Shown here: in pieces, positions 52,990-61,996 of the stretch
Position numbering within the stretch: the first letter of the stretch is position 1
Layout: the number at the start of each line of letters is the position of its first letter
DNA from: Rhodanobacter_A agri
GTDB lineage: Bacteria > Pseudomonadota > Gammaproteobacteria > Xanthomonadales > Rhodanobacteraceae
Assembly (NCBI RefSeq): GCF_044904705.1
Contig: NZ_JADIKL010000002.1
Span: 1-64,000 of the forward strand
Reading direction: 5' to 3'
Length of the DNA stretch: 64,000 nucleotides
Program-made: the position numbers and the translations under genes
The notes under the pieces: generated by a model
What the model was told of the DNA's origin: nothing
Database searches by the model: none
The model's input: the letters and a program-made list of their open reading frames with translations, nothing else

Positions 52990-54126
52990 ATGAGAATTCC
53001 ATACCGCATTCTTTCGACTACCTGTGTGGTGATGGCCCTACTGGCTCTTACCGGATGCAGCCATCCCGTACTTGATTACCGGAACGCTGAGGTGTCCGAT
53101 GGGCTCATCTACGCAGGAGGTGCCAACGAGCCGTTCTCCGGTACGGTGACTCATGTCCCGGACAGCTTCATGATGAACGGGGAGGGGCATGCCAAGTTCA
53201 TGAACGAGATGGGTGGTGCCAAGTACGCCACTGCCAGGTTCGTGCAGGCGATTCTAGGAAGGGACTCGTCAACGTCCCTGTGCACCATCTCTGTTCGTAA
53301 GGGCTATGTTGATGGATTGGCAGCCTGCTACCGCCCTCAATCCGATACCCAGATTATTGAGGCCCACTTTGTCGTGGGGCAATTGTCCGGGAAATTCGTG
53401 TATTACAACCCAGACAAGCCTGGCGAGAAGTTGGCGGAAGGGAGCTTCGAAGAAGGACAGCCGGACGGTACGCAGAAGATTTACAGCGCGTCGACAGGCG
53501 AACTGAGGGAAAAAATGCACTGGTCGCATGGACTGTACGATGGCGACTATGTGACCTACAACGAGACCAACGGCAAGGTCGTTCTCAAGGGAGCCTTCGT
53601 CCAGGGCAAGCGCGAAGGCACCTGGATGGAGTACGCGACGACGGGTGAGCCGCTGATTGCCAAGGAGGGTTACCGGCATGGTCTGCTCCAGGGCGTGCAG
53701 GAAGTCTTCGATGCGGATACCGGAAAGCGAACTCGGCTCGTCGATCAATGGGTCGACGGGAAGATCAGTGGAAGCCGGAAAACCTGGGACAAGAACGGCG
53801 TACTTATAGACGACGAAACCTATGCGGATGGAACCTTGGTGCAACACAAGGATGTCAGTACCAAGGCTAGTAACGAGGTGGACTCGCGCGCGGGGGATCA
53901 AGCGGGCGCGCCAGCAGGATCTGCTTCCCCTGCCTCGCCAAAGCAGGGCGCAGCCGAGACGGCTCCCGTAGGCGATCAGCATGAAGCATCGACGACGCTA
54001 GATGCCTGCGTGGGTGTATGGGCGCGGGTACACCGAAAGGCCGTCGGTGACGACGCGATGATTTCGGCGGATCAGTTAGATGAATGGCGACAGTGGTGCG
54101 CTCAGGGAAAGCATGCACCGAATTGA
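52990..54126 (+). CDS. MORN-repeat (YwqK-like) lipoprotein
   Basis: The 378-residue precursor has a lipobox LALTGC (lipid Cys about 22). It then has several MORN-variant repeats of the toxin-antitoxin YwqK type (about 145-290: GKFVYYNP, EGSFEEGQPDGTQKIY, GAFVQGKREGTWMEY, EGYRHGLLQGVQEVF), an Ala/Ser/Pro-rich linker and a small C-terminal domain with two cysteines (LDACVGVW, WCAQGK). Such proteins can be immunity proteins or surface scaffolds. No toxin gene is adjacent. A longer frame upstream is rejected because it removes the signal peptide. Confidence 0.85.
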   Translation: MRIPYRILSTTCVVMALLALTGCSHPVLDYRNAEVSDGLIYAGGANEPFSGTVTHVPDSFMMNGEGHAKFMNEMGGAKYATARFVQAILGRDSSTSLCTISVRKGYVDGLAACYRPQSDTQIIEAHFVVGQLSGKFVYYNPDKPGEKLAEGSFEEGQPDGTQKIYSASTGELREKMHWSHGLYDGDYVTYNETNGKVVLKGAFVQGKREGTWMEYATTGEPLIAKEGYRHGLLQGVQEVFDADTGKRTRLVDQWVDGKISGSRKTWDKNGVLIDDETYADGTLVQHKDVSTKASNEVDSRAGDQAGAPAGSASPASPKQGAAETAPVGDQHEASTTLDACVGVWARVHRKAVGDDAMISADQLDEWRQWCAQGKHAPN

Positions 54127-54214
54127 TGGGACGTTCCGGTTGGGGCGACCCATCGATCCGTATCTGGCGCGAAGATGCGTCGTACGGGATCGATCATAAC
54201 GTTATAGGTGATAG

Positions 54215-54240
54215 GGCAGGGGAGCACTCGCTCCCCTGCC
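54215..54240. terminator. Hairpin between convergent genes
   Basis: GGCAGGGGAGC-ACTC-GCTCCCCTGCC (11-bp arms) lies between the convergent lipoprotein and nuclease genes. An eight-T run follows about 18 bases later. It probably serves as a shared terminator. Confidence 0.6.
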
Positions 54241-54277
54241 GATCTGGGCGGACTCTCATTTTTTTTGATCTGAGGGT

Positions 54278-55186
54278 CTAGCCTTGCAGCGAGTGTGGGC
54301 AGTAGATGTTGCCCTTCATCGATGCCTGTCCTATCGCGTGTTCGAGAAGCTCCGGCATTCTGTAGAGCCCGTGGATCACATTCGCCAGATGATTTCCGTC
54401 GAGCAGCAGAATCTTGAGGTCCTTGCCATTCGGCAGAGAATTGATCGCGCCGTCGGTGAAGCCGCTCATCGATAGGAAGATGCCGCGTGCACCGAGCTTT
54501 CCCTCGACCTTGTAGTAAAAGTGCGCGATCTCCTTTGGATCGGTCCTCGCATTCGTCCACTTGAGTTCAATCAAGTAGTAGTGGCCGTCATACTTAATGG
54601 CACCGTCGAGCTGTTCACCTTCGATGCGGAAGGGGGCTTCGACGGGTATGCCACTGATGCGCATTAGCTCGGAGAACAGTTCTTCAAGCGCATAGCCTCT
54701 CTCCTGTGGGGGAAGGTCAATCGCATTCGCGAACTTGTTCCTGAGTTCACCGAGCCTTGATTCGTAGGTCTCACGCGACGCTTTTGCTGCACGTGTTCGT
54801 ATGGTGTCACGGTACTCGCGGTCCTTCTCCTGCTGGCGGACAAGCTCGCGAAGTTTCAGGGCGCAGCGCTCGGCGACCTCGATTCGATGTTTCGGATCCT
54901 GGGGCGCGAAGGTTTTGTGCTCAGTCAGAATGCGCACAAAGTTCCGCGATACCTCGAGTCGCCGTTCGTATTGCCCGGTGCGGAGTCGCTCGTACAGCGC
55001 ATCCATCTGAAGGCGCTTCGTAAGGTCTTTTCCCGCGGCATCGCGCAGTCGAAGAATCTCATCACGGAGCGCCGCGGTGATGCCAGAGCGAAGCCATGCC
55101 TTATGTAGGTCGCCCTTGTACCAGTAAAGGTTGGCGACGCCGTCTTTGATCAAGACCTCTACTTCTTCAGTGAATACATCGAACAT
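54278..55186 (-). CDS. Mrr-like PD-(D/E)XK endonuclease
   Basis: The 302-residue protein starts MFDVFTEEVEVLIKDG, has a charged coiled-coil-prone middle (about 95-150) and a C-terminal restriction-endonuclease fold. Its active site reads E169 (LEEL), D194 (QLDGAI) and E207-x-K209 (YLIELKW). This is the Mrr_cat arrangement with helix glutamate, beta-hairpin Asp and ExK. It may act alone as a modification- or phage-DNA-dependent nuclease. An ATG 24 codons upstream is possible but adds sequence unlike the domain. Confidence 0.82.
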   Translation of the reverse strand: MFDVFTEEVEVLIKDGVANLYWYKGDLHKAWLRSGITAALRDEILRLRDAAGKDLTKRLQMDALYERLRTGQYERRLEVSRNFVRILTEHKTFAPQDPKHRIEVAERCALKLRELVRQQEKDREYRDTIRTRAAKASRETYESRLGELRNKFANAIDLPPQERGYALEELFSELMRISGIPVEAPFRIEGEQLDGAIKYDGHYYLIELKWTNARTDPKEIAHFYYKVEGKLGARGIFLSMSGFTDGAINSLPNGKDLKILLLDGNHLANVIHGLYRMPELLEHAIGQASMKGNIYCPHSLQG

Positions 55187-55437
55187 GGGCTGACGATGCC
55201 TCTGAAATGGGGTAAGGGGCACCGGTTGTCTCGACCGGATGCCCAATCTTGCAAACAAGCACTACAGTAGATCGCGATCCGTGCGACGGTGCTTCGTTGT
55301 TACAGTTGCCCATAAACAAGTCGGTGGAGTTTCCTTCCCACGGGCCGCGGTAAGGCCTTGATTAAATGGAAAGCGATTGTTCCGTGGCTTCGGTCGCGCC
55401 CATCAGGACAGCGCTTCGATTCGGTTAGCTACCATGC

Positions 55438-55767
55438 TTAACCACCAGATCTTCGAAGAACGACGATGATGCCAACATGATGATGAATTCTCATGTCGTC
55501 ATATTCGTCTTGAGTCACTGAGTCATCCAGTAACTCTTGAGAGGCAGTGAACGGTATGACGTCCCATTCGATCCGACGATCAAGGCAACTCAATTTGACA
55601 TACCGTTCGTAGGCTGACTTGGCGCGATTGAGGTCACGCGGTATCTGCCACTTGTAGCGCGTGAGCTTGTTGTGGCGATACGCGCACAGGGCAGTGAACT
55701 CTACCTGGGTCGCGCCTGTACGACCTTCAAGAAGCAGGTATTCCGCATTTCGTCGGAGGTCATCCAA
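55438..55767 (-). CDS. Hypothetical 109-residue protein
   Basis: The frame reads as a normal soluble protein (MDDLRRNAEYLLLEGRTGATQVEF at its start, VGIIVVLRRSGG at its end) with mixed charged and hydrophobic residues and several aromatic positions. No family or motif is recognised. It lies alone between the nuclease and jetA. It could be a small regulator, or a partner of either neighbour. Confidence 0.5.
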   Translation of the reverse strand: MDDLRRNAEYLLLEGRTGATQVEFTALCAYRHNKLTRYKWQIPRDLNRAKSAYERYVKLSCLDRRIEWDVIPFTASQELLDDSVTQDEYDDMRIHHHVGIIVVLRRSGG

Positions 55768-56160
55768 AATGTCATCTTTCGGCGGTGCAAAGCGTTTGGC
55801 CTCGATGGCGCAGATTGGGGTATGGTCCTCGCGGACTTGTCCTTGGGTTGCGTGAAGTCTTTGTTTTATAAACTATTTCATGCGCGCGCCTTTGATGGTG
55901 AGGTTTGCTTCTCTTGGGCCACGCGTGCTGGCCCGTGGCCCCTTGAAGAACGATTTCAAAGAATCGAGTCATCCACCGCGATACCTTTCTTAAGTCCTTG
56001 ATTGGAGAAAGGATGCGCTGTGGTGCAACGATCGGCATAGCGACTAGCCATTAGGTAAGCTCACTATAAGAAGGGAGCGGGCGGATGACCGGTCTGGCGT
56101 AGCCTGCGTGCTTCCGCACGGCGGGATTCGGTCCGCGGATTACTAGGGAGGGTATGTGCG
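55768..56160. other. Gene-free stretch upstream of jetABCD
   Basis: About 390 bases have no credible coding potential on either strand. The composition is more AT-rich than the flanking core genome. The region must hold the jetABCD promoter, and GGGAGGGT just before ATG 56161 can serve as ribosome binding site. No clear operator is visible. Confidence 0.5.
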
Positions 56161-57594
56161 ATGTTGTTTTTTACACCACCTCGCGAACATTTCTTTCGTC
56201 CGCTTACGCACGACGATCGTGAGTTGTGCGCCGCTGTATTACGAACCTTGTACGAAAGGGTGCATGGTGCCAATGCGGACTACGCGGAGGTGCTGACACG
56301 CGACCTAGTGCTGGAGGTGATCCAGCACACCCTGGCCAACCCAGCGCTGCGATCGATGGCCTTCGAGGTCGGGCAGGCGGTTCGCCCAGAAGCGGAGCGC
56401 GCTTACGCCGCCGAACTACTTCGCAAGCTAAAGGACTATGGCTGGTTGGAGGACTATCGGGACCCTATCGACTTGCGGCCGACGCTCAAGCTCAGTCGCG
56501 CGGGCAAAGCGTTTAGCGAGACCTTTGCCAACATGGACGATTCGCGAGCCAAGACACGGCAGCGCAACATGCGCTCCGCGCGCAAGGCGCTGGTCGCCTT
56601 CATCGCCACCCGAGACGCGGACGAATTGCTGGACGCGCATGAGTTCGCCAGTCGCGTGGTGCAGGATCTGCAAGATGACATCGAGTATTTCCGTCATCTG
56701 ATTCAGAGCCTGACGCGTGAGGCCTTGGCACAAAAGGTGGCGTGGGACGAATTCAATGACTTCATTGAGAAGCGCTTCGCCCGGGAATACGCCGTGCGAC
56801 TGGTTGCCGATTCCGCCGAGCGCCACCGGGGCCAGATCTACGAGTCTCTGGAGAACGTGCGCGCATTAGATGGCGAGCAGCGCCTTCAAATCGATGCGCA
56901 TCTACTACAGCGCGCGTCTTGGCTCGAGCCGATGGTGCAGGGGCGCAGTCCGATGCTCTGGCTGGCCGACCGCATTGAAAGCATGGTGGAAGCCGCCTGT
57001 AGTTTGAAACTGCCGATGCTTCGCTCGGAGATGAACAACTATGTGCGTCGCTTTACCAGCCTGCTTCGGCAAGCCCTTTCACTGGACTATGGCGCCGAGT
57101 CACCTCTGGGCCAAACCATGGCATGGCTGAAGGAAAACGTGGATCCCGCCCATGGACTGCTATTGGACGTCCTGGCTCGGCGCTTGGCCACGAGTGAAAT
57201 CCGCCTGTCAGGCGGTGTCCTTCGCTGGACGGTACGCGATCGCGAGGTGGTCGGACCCGAACAGGCGCCCTTGGTTGTCGATGAAACCAGTCGCCTGAAC
57301 GCACTGCTTCGCCAAGCAGAAGCGGAGGCATTCGCCTTCAGCGACCAGCAGGTGCTGCAGGGCCTGCTTCCCTATCTATCGAATGGTCCGATCACGCTGG
57401 CAGCTCTGCCCATCGATACCGCTGAAGACGCGGTACGCGTTTTACACGCCGTGGGAGCGGCGCGATCGACTGAAGGGCGGCGAATCATGCGAGCCAGCAA
57501 GACGCTGGGGCAGGTGAGTACACCATTCTTCCGCGCGGATGACTACGAGTTGCGTACTGAATGGGCAGACGCAGAATCCCATAAGAGGTCCTGA
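56161..57594 (+). CDS. jetA: Wadjet JetA, kleisin-like subunit
   Basis: The 477-residue protein is mainly alpha-helical, with a winged-helix-like N-terminus (FFTPPREHFFRPLTHDDRELCAAVL) and a C-terminal winged helix that would close an SMC ring, as in MukF. Its identity rests on its own family features (it resembles the Wadjet JetA/DUF5716 type) and on perfect synteny with jetB, jetC and jetD. Wadjet loads on and linearises small circular plasmids. A DUF3375-type N-terminus is not seen, so subtype I is less likely. Confidence 0.9.
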   Translation: MLFFTPPREHFFRPLTHDDRELCAAVLRTLYERVHGANADYAEVLTRDLVLEVIQHTLANPALRSMAFEVGQAVRPEAERAYAAELLRKLKDYGWLEDYRDPIDLRPTLKLSRAGKAFSETFANMDDSRAKTRQRNMRSARKALVAFIATRDADELLDAHEFASRVVQDLQDDIEYFRHLIQSLTREALAQKVAWDEFNDFIEKRFAREYAVRLVADSAERHRGQIYESLENVRALDGEQRLQIDAHLLQRASWLEPMVQGRSPMLWLADRIESMVEAACSLKLPMLRSEMNNYVRRFTSLLRQALSLDYGAESPLGQTMAWLKENVDPAHGLLLDVLARRLATSEIRLSGGVLRWTVRDREVVGPEQAPLVVDETSRLNALLRQAEAEAFAFSDQQVLQGLLPYLSNGPITLAALPIDTAEDAVRVLHAVGAARSTEGRRIMRASKTLGQVSTPFFRADDYELRTEWADAESHKRS

Positions 57595-57599
57595 GCACC

Positions 57600-58277
57600 A
57601 TGCTGCAATCCCTAGCGCAGTACATCGAGCAGCGATTGAGTGACGAGGGTGCTGGGATGGTGAAGCCCGCACGTTTTGCCGAGCTGGCGAGCCGACTTCT
57701 GGCCAGCGGCGTCGTGTGGCGTGAGCATTCGCGTCCGGAGGCCGGCCTATACGACGATGCTATCCAGTGCGAGCAATTGCTGCGTGAATGGTTTGCCAGT
57801 ATCGGTTTCGTTCTGGTGCACGACAGTGATGCTCGTCTATTGCGGCTCTACCCACCGGGCGACGCCGGTGGCGAGGATGAAGAGGACGGTGTGCGGCGAC
57901 TTCGCGCGCGACTGTCTCGGGATTTTGTGGCTGCCGTTATCGCCCTGCGCTTTCTCTATACCGAGGCGCTGACCGGGCGGCGACCACTGGTAGACGAGCG
58001 GCTGGCGATCAGCCTGGAAGAGTTGTCACAGGCGGTGGTTTCGCTGTTGGCGCACAAGCTACCCAATACCACTAGCGATCGCGCGGCGCTGCTGCGCGAA
58101 TTGCGCAAGCATCGCGTGCTTCATTTCATCGAGGGTGACGACATGGGCGATATGCAGATGGGCTTGGCGGTCTTGCGTCCGGTGATGAGTTTCGTCAGCG
58201 ACGAGGCTCTCGAGGAGGCGTTGCAGTTGGCGGGGCGCATGCGCGTGGCGGCGCCTTCTAGCGGGGTGATGGAATGA
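57600..58277 (+). CDS. jetB: Wadjet JetB, MukE-like (DUF4194) subunit
   Basis: This 225-residue protein has tandem winged-helix character (RFAELASRLLASGVVWREHS, VHDSDARLLRLYP, then an acidic patch EDEEDGVRRLRARL). The size and position match DUF4194 JetB, the KITE subunit bridging kleisin and SMC heads. Its stop overlaps the jetC start (ATGA), giving fixed stoichiometry by coupled translation. Confidence 0.92.
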   Translation: MLQSLAQYIEQRLSDEGAGMVKPARFAELASRLLASGVVWREHSRPEAGLYDDAIQCEQLLREWFASIGFVLVHDSDARLLRLYPPGDAGGEDEEDGVRRLRARLSRDFVAAVIALRFLYTEALTGRRPLVDERLAISLEELSQAVVSLLAHKLPNTTSDRAALLRELRKHRVLHFIEGDDMGDMQMGLAVLRPVMSFVSDEALEEALQLAGRMRVAAPSSGVME

Positions 58278-61200
58278 AGATCGCAAAGCTGCTTACCTGG
58301 CACTGGGGCTCGCTGGAGAACCGCGAGTGGGTATTTGCCGATACCGTCCTTCTGACGGGAGAGTCCGGGTCGGGTAAATCCACGCTACTCGATGCTATCC
58401 AGACCGTGTTGACTGCGGCACATCAGCACGTGGTGCACTTCAATATCGGCCAGGACGAATCCACGCAAAGTCGACGTGGCGGCAAAGAGCCACGCACATT
58501 GGCTGCCTACGCGCTGGGCCAGCAGGCCGACGGCGTATTCCTTCGTCCCCGATCAACCAGCTACGCGGCGATCGTCTTCGAAGCGTCCGAGCATGCGGGG
58601 GAGTTGGTCGAACCCTTTACAGCGCTGGTCGGTGTGGAGGCTTTCGAGGATGGACGGCGTGCGGTCCTGCAAGGGACGCCTCAGTTCTTCATTGTGCGTC
58701 GCGCGCTGTCATTGGAACATCTGAATCTTCGCGCAGGAGAGTCGCTAACGGCCACGCCTATTCCGCTGAAGGAACTGTATGTGCAGCTCCAGCATCGGTT
58801 GCAGGTGGGTAGCGATAAGTCAGGCACGCTGATACAGCGCTTTCCAGACAAGGGCGGGTATCTGCAGCACCTGTATGGGGCGCTCATGGGAAAGACCGCG
58901 GTGGGTGAGAACGACGCCACCCGCGCGGCCAAGTCGATTGTCAAGGCCATGGCCTACAAGGAGCTCGGTAACGTCAACGATCTGGTCCGCGACGAGATTC
59001 TCGAGCCTCACGATTTCACCAAGGATCTGGACAAGATGCGCGAGCTGATGCGCTCGATCGCCAGTCTAAAACTGGAGGCGGAGCGCCTAGCGCAGAACTT
59101 AGAGCGATTGGATGTGGCCGCGGCGAGTGCCGATCAGGTCATGGACGAGGGGCGCCGGTTCGTTACCACAACCATTGCACACGCTCTGCGCGCGCGCAGC
59201 GAGGCAAGGGATGAGCTGGCTTCCGTGGAGCGCCAGATTGCCGTGCAGGATAAGAAGCGGGCGCGGCTAGTTGAAAAGTTGAACTCGCTTGGGGCACAGG
59301 AAAATGAGCTGCGAGATCAGCTTCACCTTGTCGATAGGCGCCTGGACGATAGCGATGTGGCCCGGGAGAAGCAGGCGCTGGAGACTCAAATGCGGCAGCA
59401 GGCGGACCAATTTCGCCTGCATTGGCGGCGGGTGCAGGACGCGGCTCGTGGTATCGGCGGAATGGCTAACCAACTCGAGCAACTGCTGGCGATCGATCTC
59501 TCGGCCGTACCCGCGCTGGCGGCGGCAGTGAACGCGTTACGTCCCGTTGCGCAGCAAGTCCTCAACCCCTGGCCAATGATGGGGCATGCATATTCACGTG
59601 AAGCCCAGCTGGATGTGGAACTACCGGCCGTTGAGGTCGAGGCGTTTGACGCGCAACTGGAGGCCTTGCGTCATGGTATCCATGATGGTGAAACCTCAGT
59701 ACAAGGTGCGGTGTTGCGCGCGTTGACCGACGTGGGTGTGCGACTTAATCAGGTCAAAGACGATACGGTGCAGTACGACGCTGAACTGCGTGGCCTGCAG
59801 GCTGGCCGTGCACCGGGTCCGAGTGACTCGCGTGATGCGGTGGCGCTGATTGAGCGGGAGCTTCCTTCGGCCCGCCCCCACCTTTTGGCCCAGCTCGTAG
59901 AACCCCATCCGGGAACGACCTGGCAGCAGGCTATTGAGGGCTACATGGGGGGCGATCGCTTCGCCATCATCGTCGAAGCAGGCATGGAAGCGCGCTGCGC
60001 CCGATTAGTGAAGCGCCATTATCCCGTGCGCTCACCCAAAGTCGTGCAGGGACGCAAGGCAATGGATGACACTGAAGGGCGGCGGCTGGAAGAGCGCGCC
60101 GTCTTGCACGAGTTGGTGTGCAAACACCCGGTGGCCAACGCCTTCCTGTTGGCGCAATACGGTCGCGTTCGCAAAGTAGATAGCGAAGACGAGTTGGCCC
60201 GCACCCCGCAGGGGTTGATGGAGCAGGGGCTGGGAAGCCGGGGATACGGCATGTTCGCGTGTCGCGAGCCCGATGCGAAGCTCGCCTTCGGTGAAGCCGC
60301 GCGGCAACGCAGGCGCCAGTGGTGTGAGGACGAGCTGAAGCGGCTAGCGATGGAAGCACGTGAGTTGGAGGCGCTAAACAAGTCGCTCGGGGCAATCACT
60401 CGCATGTTCAACGGGTCCGTATTCACGCCGTTGACCCCGCTACTACTGGCCGTCTTGGAGAGCCAGGTTCACTACGTTAGTGCCGAGCAGGCGCTCAAGG
60501 CGCTCGACCTATCCGCGATCGATGCGCTGCTGGTGGAAAAGGACAAATTGAACGGACGCATCGCTGAAGTGAAGGCACGACGCGATGCCGAGTTGATACA
60601 GATCGGCGGCACCGACGGGGAGCTAACGGATCTGCATCGCCGTGAGAAGGCATTGGGGGAGCGCATACCCAATCTCGATGTTGACTGCACGAACGCGGCG
60701 GTGTGGGCCTCACGCTTCGCGAATGCCGTTTCCGCCTTTGTCACTGAGCGGCAGCTGTTGGAGGAGGCCCAGACGCTGGCAGACGACATGGGCACCAGTC
60801 TGGATGCGTTGCGTCAGCGTGTCCAAAGCCTTCGTGAGGGCGTGCCGCGCACCTTGAGGGAGCTTGCTCAGGCGGTGGGCATATATCTGTCCGGTGCGCG
60901 CGATGATAGCGAACGCTTCGCCTGGACGGATCCGCCGCGAAGCGTCGATCGACTGGAAGAGCTTCTGCCAACTGTTCTGCATACCCGTATGGCCATTGCC
61001 GAGCAGGCGAAGCGACAACGAGCGATCGGTCTTGCCGACAACGCGCGTTCCTTGCGTGAAGCCGAAGCACAGTTCAATCATGTCTTCACTAGTAGCTTCT
61101 GCTTCAGGGTACGCGATGACGTCAAAGAAGGTGCGAGGACCCTGCAGCGTCTCAACCATCACCTTGGCGACATTCGGTTCGGAAGCGATAGCTTCAAGCT

Positions 61201-61996
61201 TGACTGGGACTGGGTGCCGCGCATGCAGCAGGTGCAGGAGTTTTTCGAGGCCGTCGAGAGCGCGGTCGAAGGTCTAGAACACGATCACGGGTCGATCTTT
61301 TCCTCTCCCCGACTCACCGATGCCCAGCGCGCAACCGCGGAGGAGATTCGCCGTCTGCTGCTTGCCAACGACCAAGGTGCGAGTGAGCGCGCATTGCGTG
61401 AGTTAGCCGATTACCGCAACTACCGGCGCTATGACATCGTTCGTACCAGTCCGGTGGGCACAACGAGGCTATCGACCTGGGGCACGGGTTCCGGTGGCGA
61501 GCTGGAAACACCCTTCTACGTGGTGCGCTCGGCGGTTCTGGCGCATGCGCTTGGGCACTTCGGTCGCGACCGGCGCGAGGCGCCAGCCCTTCGCTTGATG
61601 CTCAACGATGAGGCTTTTTCCAAGATGGACGAGACGCGGTCGCGGAACGTGCTGCAATTTCTTTCCCAGACGCTGGGCTTGCAGCTCGTCGTGGCGATGC
61701 CAACCTCAAAGTCGGGGGCGGTGAAGCCCGAATTCGACAAGGAGTTCACCTTCTCCAAGGTGATGGCGCGGCGCGCGAACGGCGGAGGCTTCCAGGAGCT
61801 GTTCATCAGCGAAGCACAGGAAAAGGTCCTCAATAGACCGGCCCTAGCCAGGCTGTGGGAAGCACACGCAGCGCAGGCGCGAGATGCCGCACGCGCCAAA
61901 TGGCAAAAGGCAGGGCCGGGAACTCCTTCCGACGGGTCCTCGACGGGGTCCGGAGGCTCGGTGGGTGGCGCGCCGCTTGGCTCCTCCGAGGCCTGA
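58274..61996 (+). CDS. jetC: Wadjet JetC, SMC-like ATPase
   Basis: The 1240-residue SMC/SbcC-like ATPase has Walker A GESGSGKST at 29-37, long coiled coils (about 250-400 and 640-900) with a hinge between them, a signature motif GSGGE in TWGTGSGGELETPF (about 1070) and Walker B MLNDEAFSKMD (about 1109). All ATPase motifs are intact. The last ~40 residues are a Gly/Ser-rich tail. It powers DNA loop extrusion for the JetD nuclease. Confidence 0.95.
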   Translation: MKIAKLLTWHWGSLENREWVFADTVLLTGESGSGKSTLLDAIQTVLTAAHQHVVHFNIGQDESTQSRRGGKEPRTLAAYALGQQADGVFLRPRSTSYAAIVFEASEHAGELVEPFTALVGVEAFEDGRRAVLQGTPQFFIVRRALSLEHLNLRAGESLTATPIPLKELYVQLQHRLQVGSDKSGTLIQRFPDKGGYLQHLYGALMGKTAVGENDATRAAKSIVKAMAYKELGNVNDLVRDEILEPHDFTKDLDKMRELMRSIASLKLEAERLAQNLERLDVAAASADQVMDEGRRFVTTTIAHALRARSEARDELASVERQIAVQDKKRARLVEKLNSLGAQENELRDQLHLVDRRLDDSDVAREKQALETQMRQQADQFRLHWRRVQDAARGIGGMANQLEQLLAIDLSAVPALAAAVNALRPVAQQVLNPWPMMGHAYSREAQLDVELPAVEVEAFDAQLEALRHGIHDGETSVQGAVLRALTDVGVRLNQVKDDTVQYDAELRGLQAGRAPGPSDSRDAVALIERELPSARPHLLAQLVEPHPGTTWQQAIEGYMGGDRFAIIVEAGMEARCARLVKRHYPVRSPKVVQGRKAMDDTEGRRLEERAVLHELVCKHPVANAFLLAQYGRVRKVDSEDELARTPQGLMEQGLGSRGYGMFACREPDAKLAFGEAARQRRRQWCEDELKRLAMEARELEALNKSLGAITRMFNGSVFTPLTPLLLAVLESQVHYVSAEQALKALDLSAIDALLVEKDKLNGRIAEVKARRDAELIQIGGTDGELTDLHRREKALGERIPNLDVDCTNAAVWASRFANAVSAFVTERQLLEEAQTLADDMGTSLDALRQRVQSLREGVPRTLRELAQAVGIYLSGARDDSERFAWTDPPRSVDRLEELLPTVLHTRMAIAEQAKRQRAIGLADNARSLREAEAQFNHVFTSSFCFRVRDDVKEGARTLQRLNHHLGDIRFGSDSFKLDWDWVPRMQQVQEFFEAVESAVEGLEHDHGSIFSSPRLTDAQRATAEEIRRLLLANDQGASERALRELADYRNYRRYDIVRTSPVGTTRLSTWGTGSGGELETPFYVVRSAVLAHALGHFGRDRREAPALRLMLNDEAFSKMDETRSRNVLQFLSQTLGLQLVVAMPTSKSGAVKPEFDKEFTFSKVMARRANGGGFQELFISEAQEKVLNRPALARLWEAHAAQARDAARAKWQKAGPGTPSDGSSTGSGGSVGGAPLGSSEA

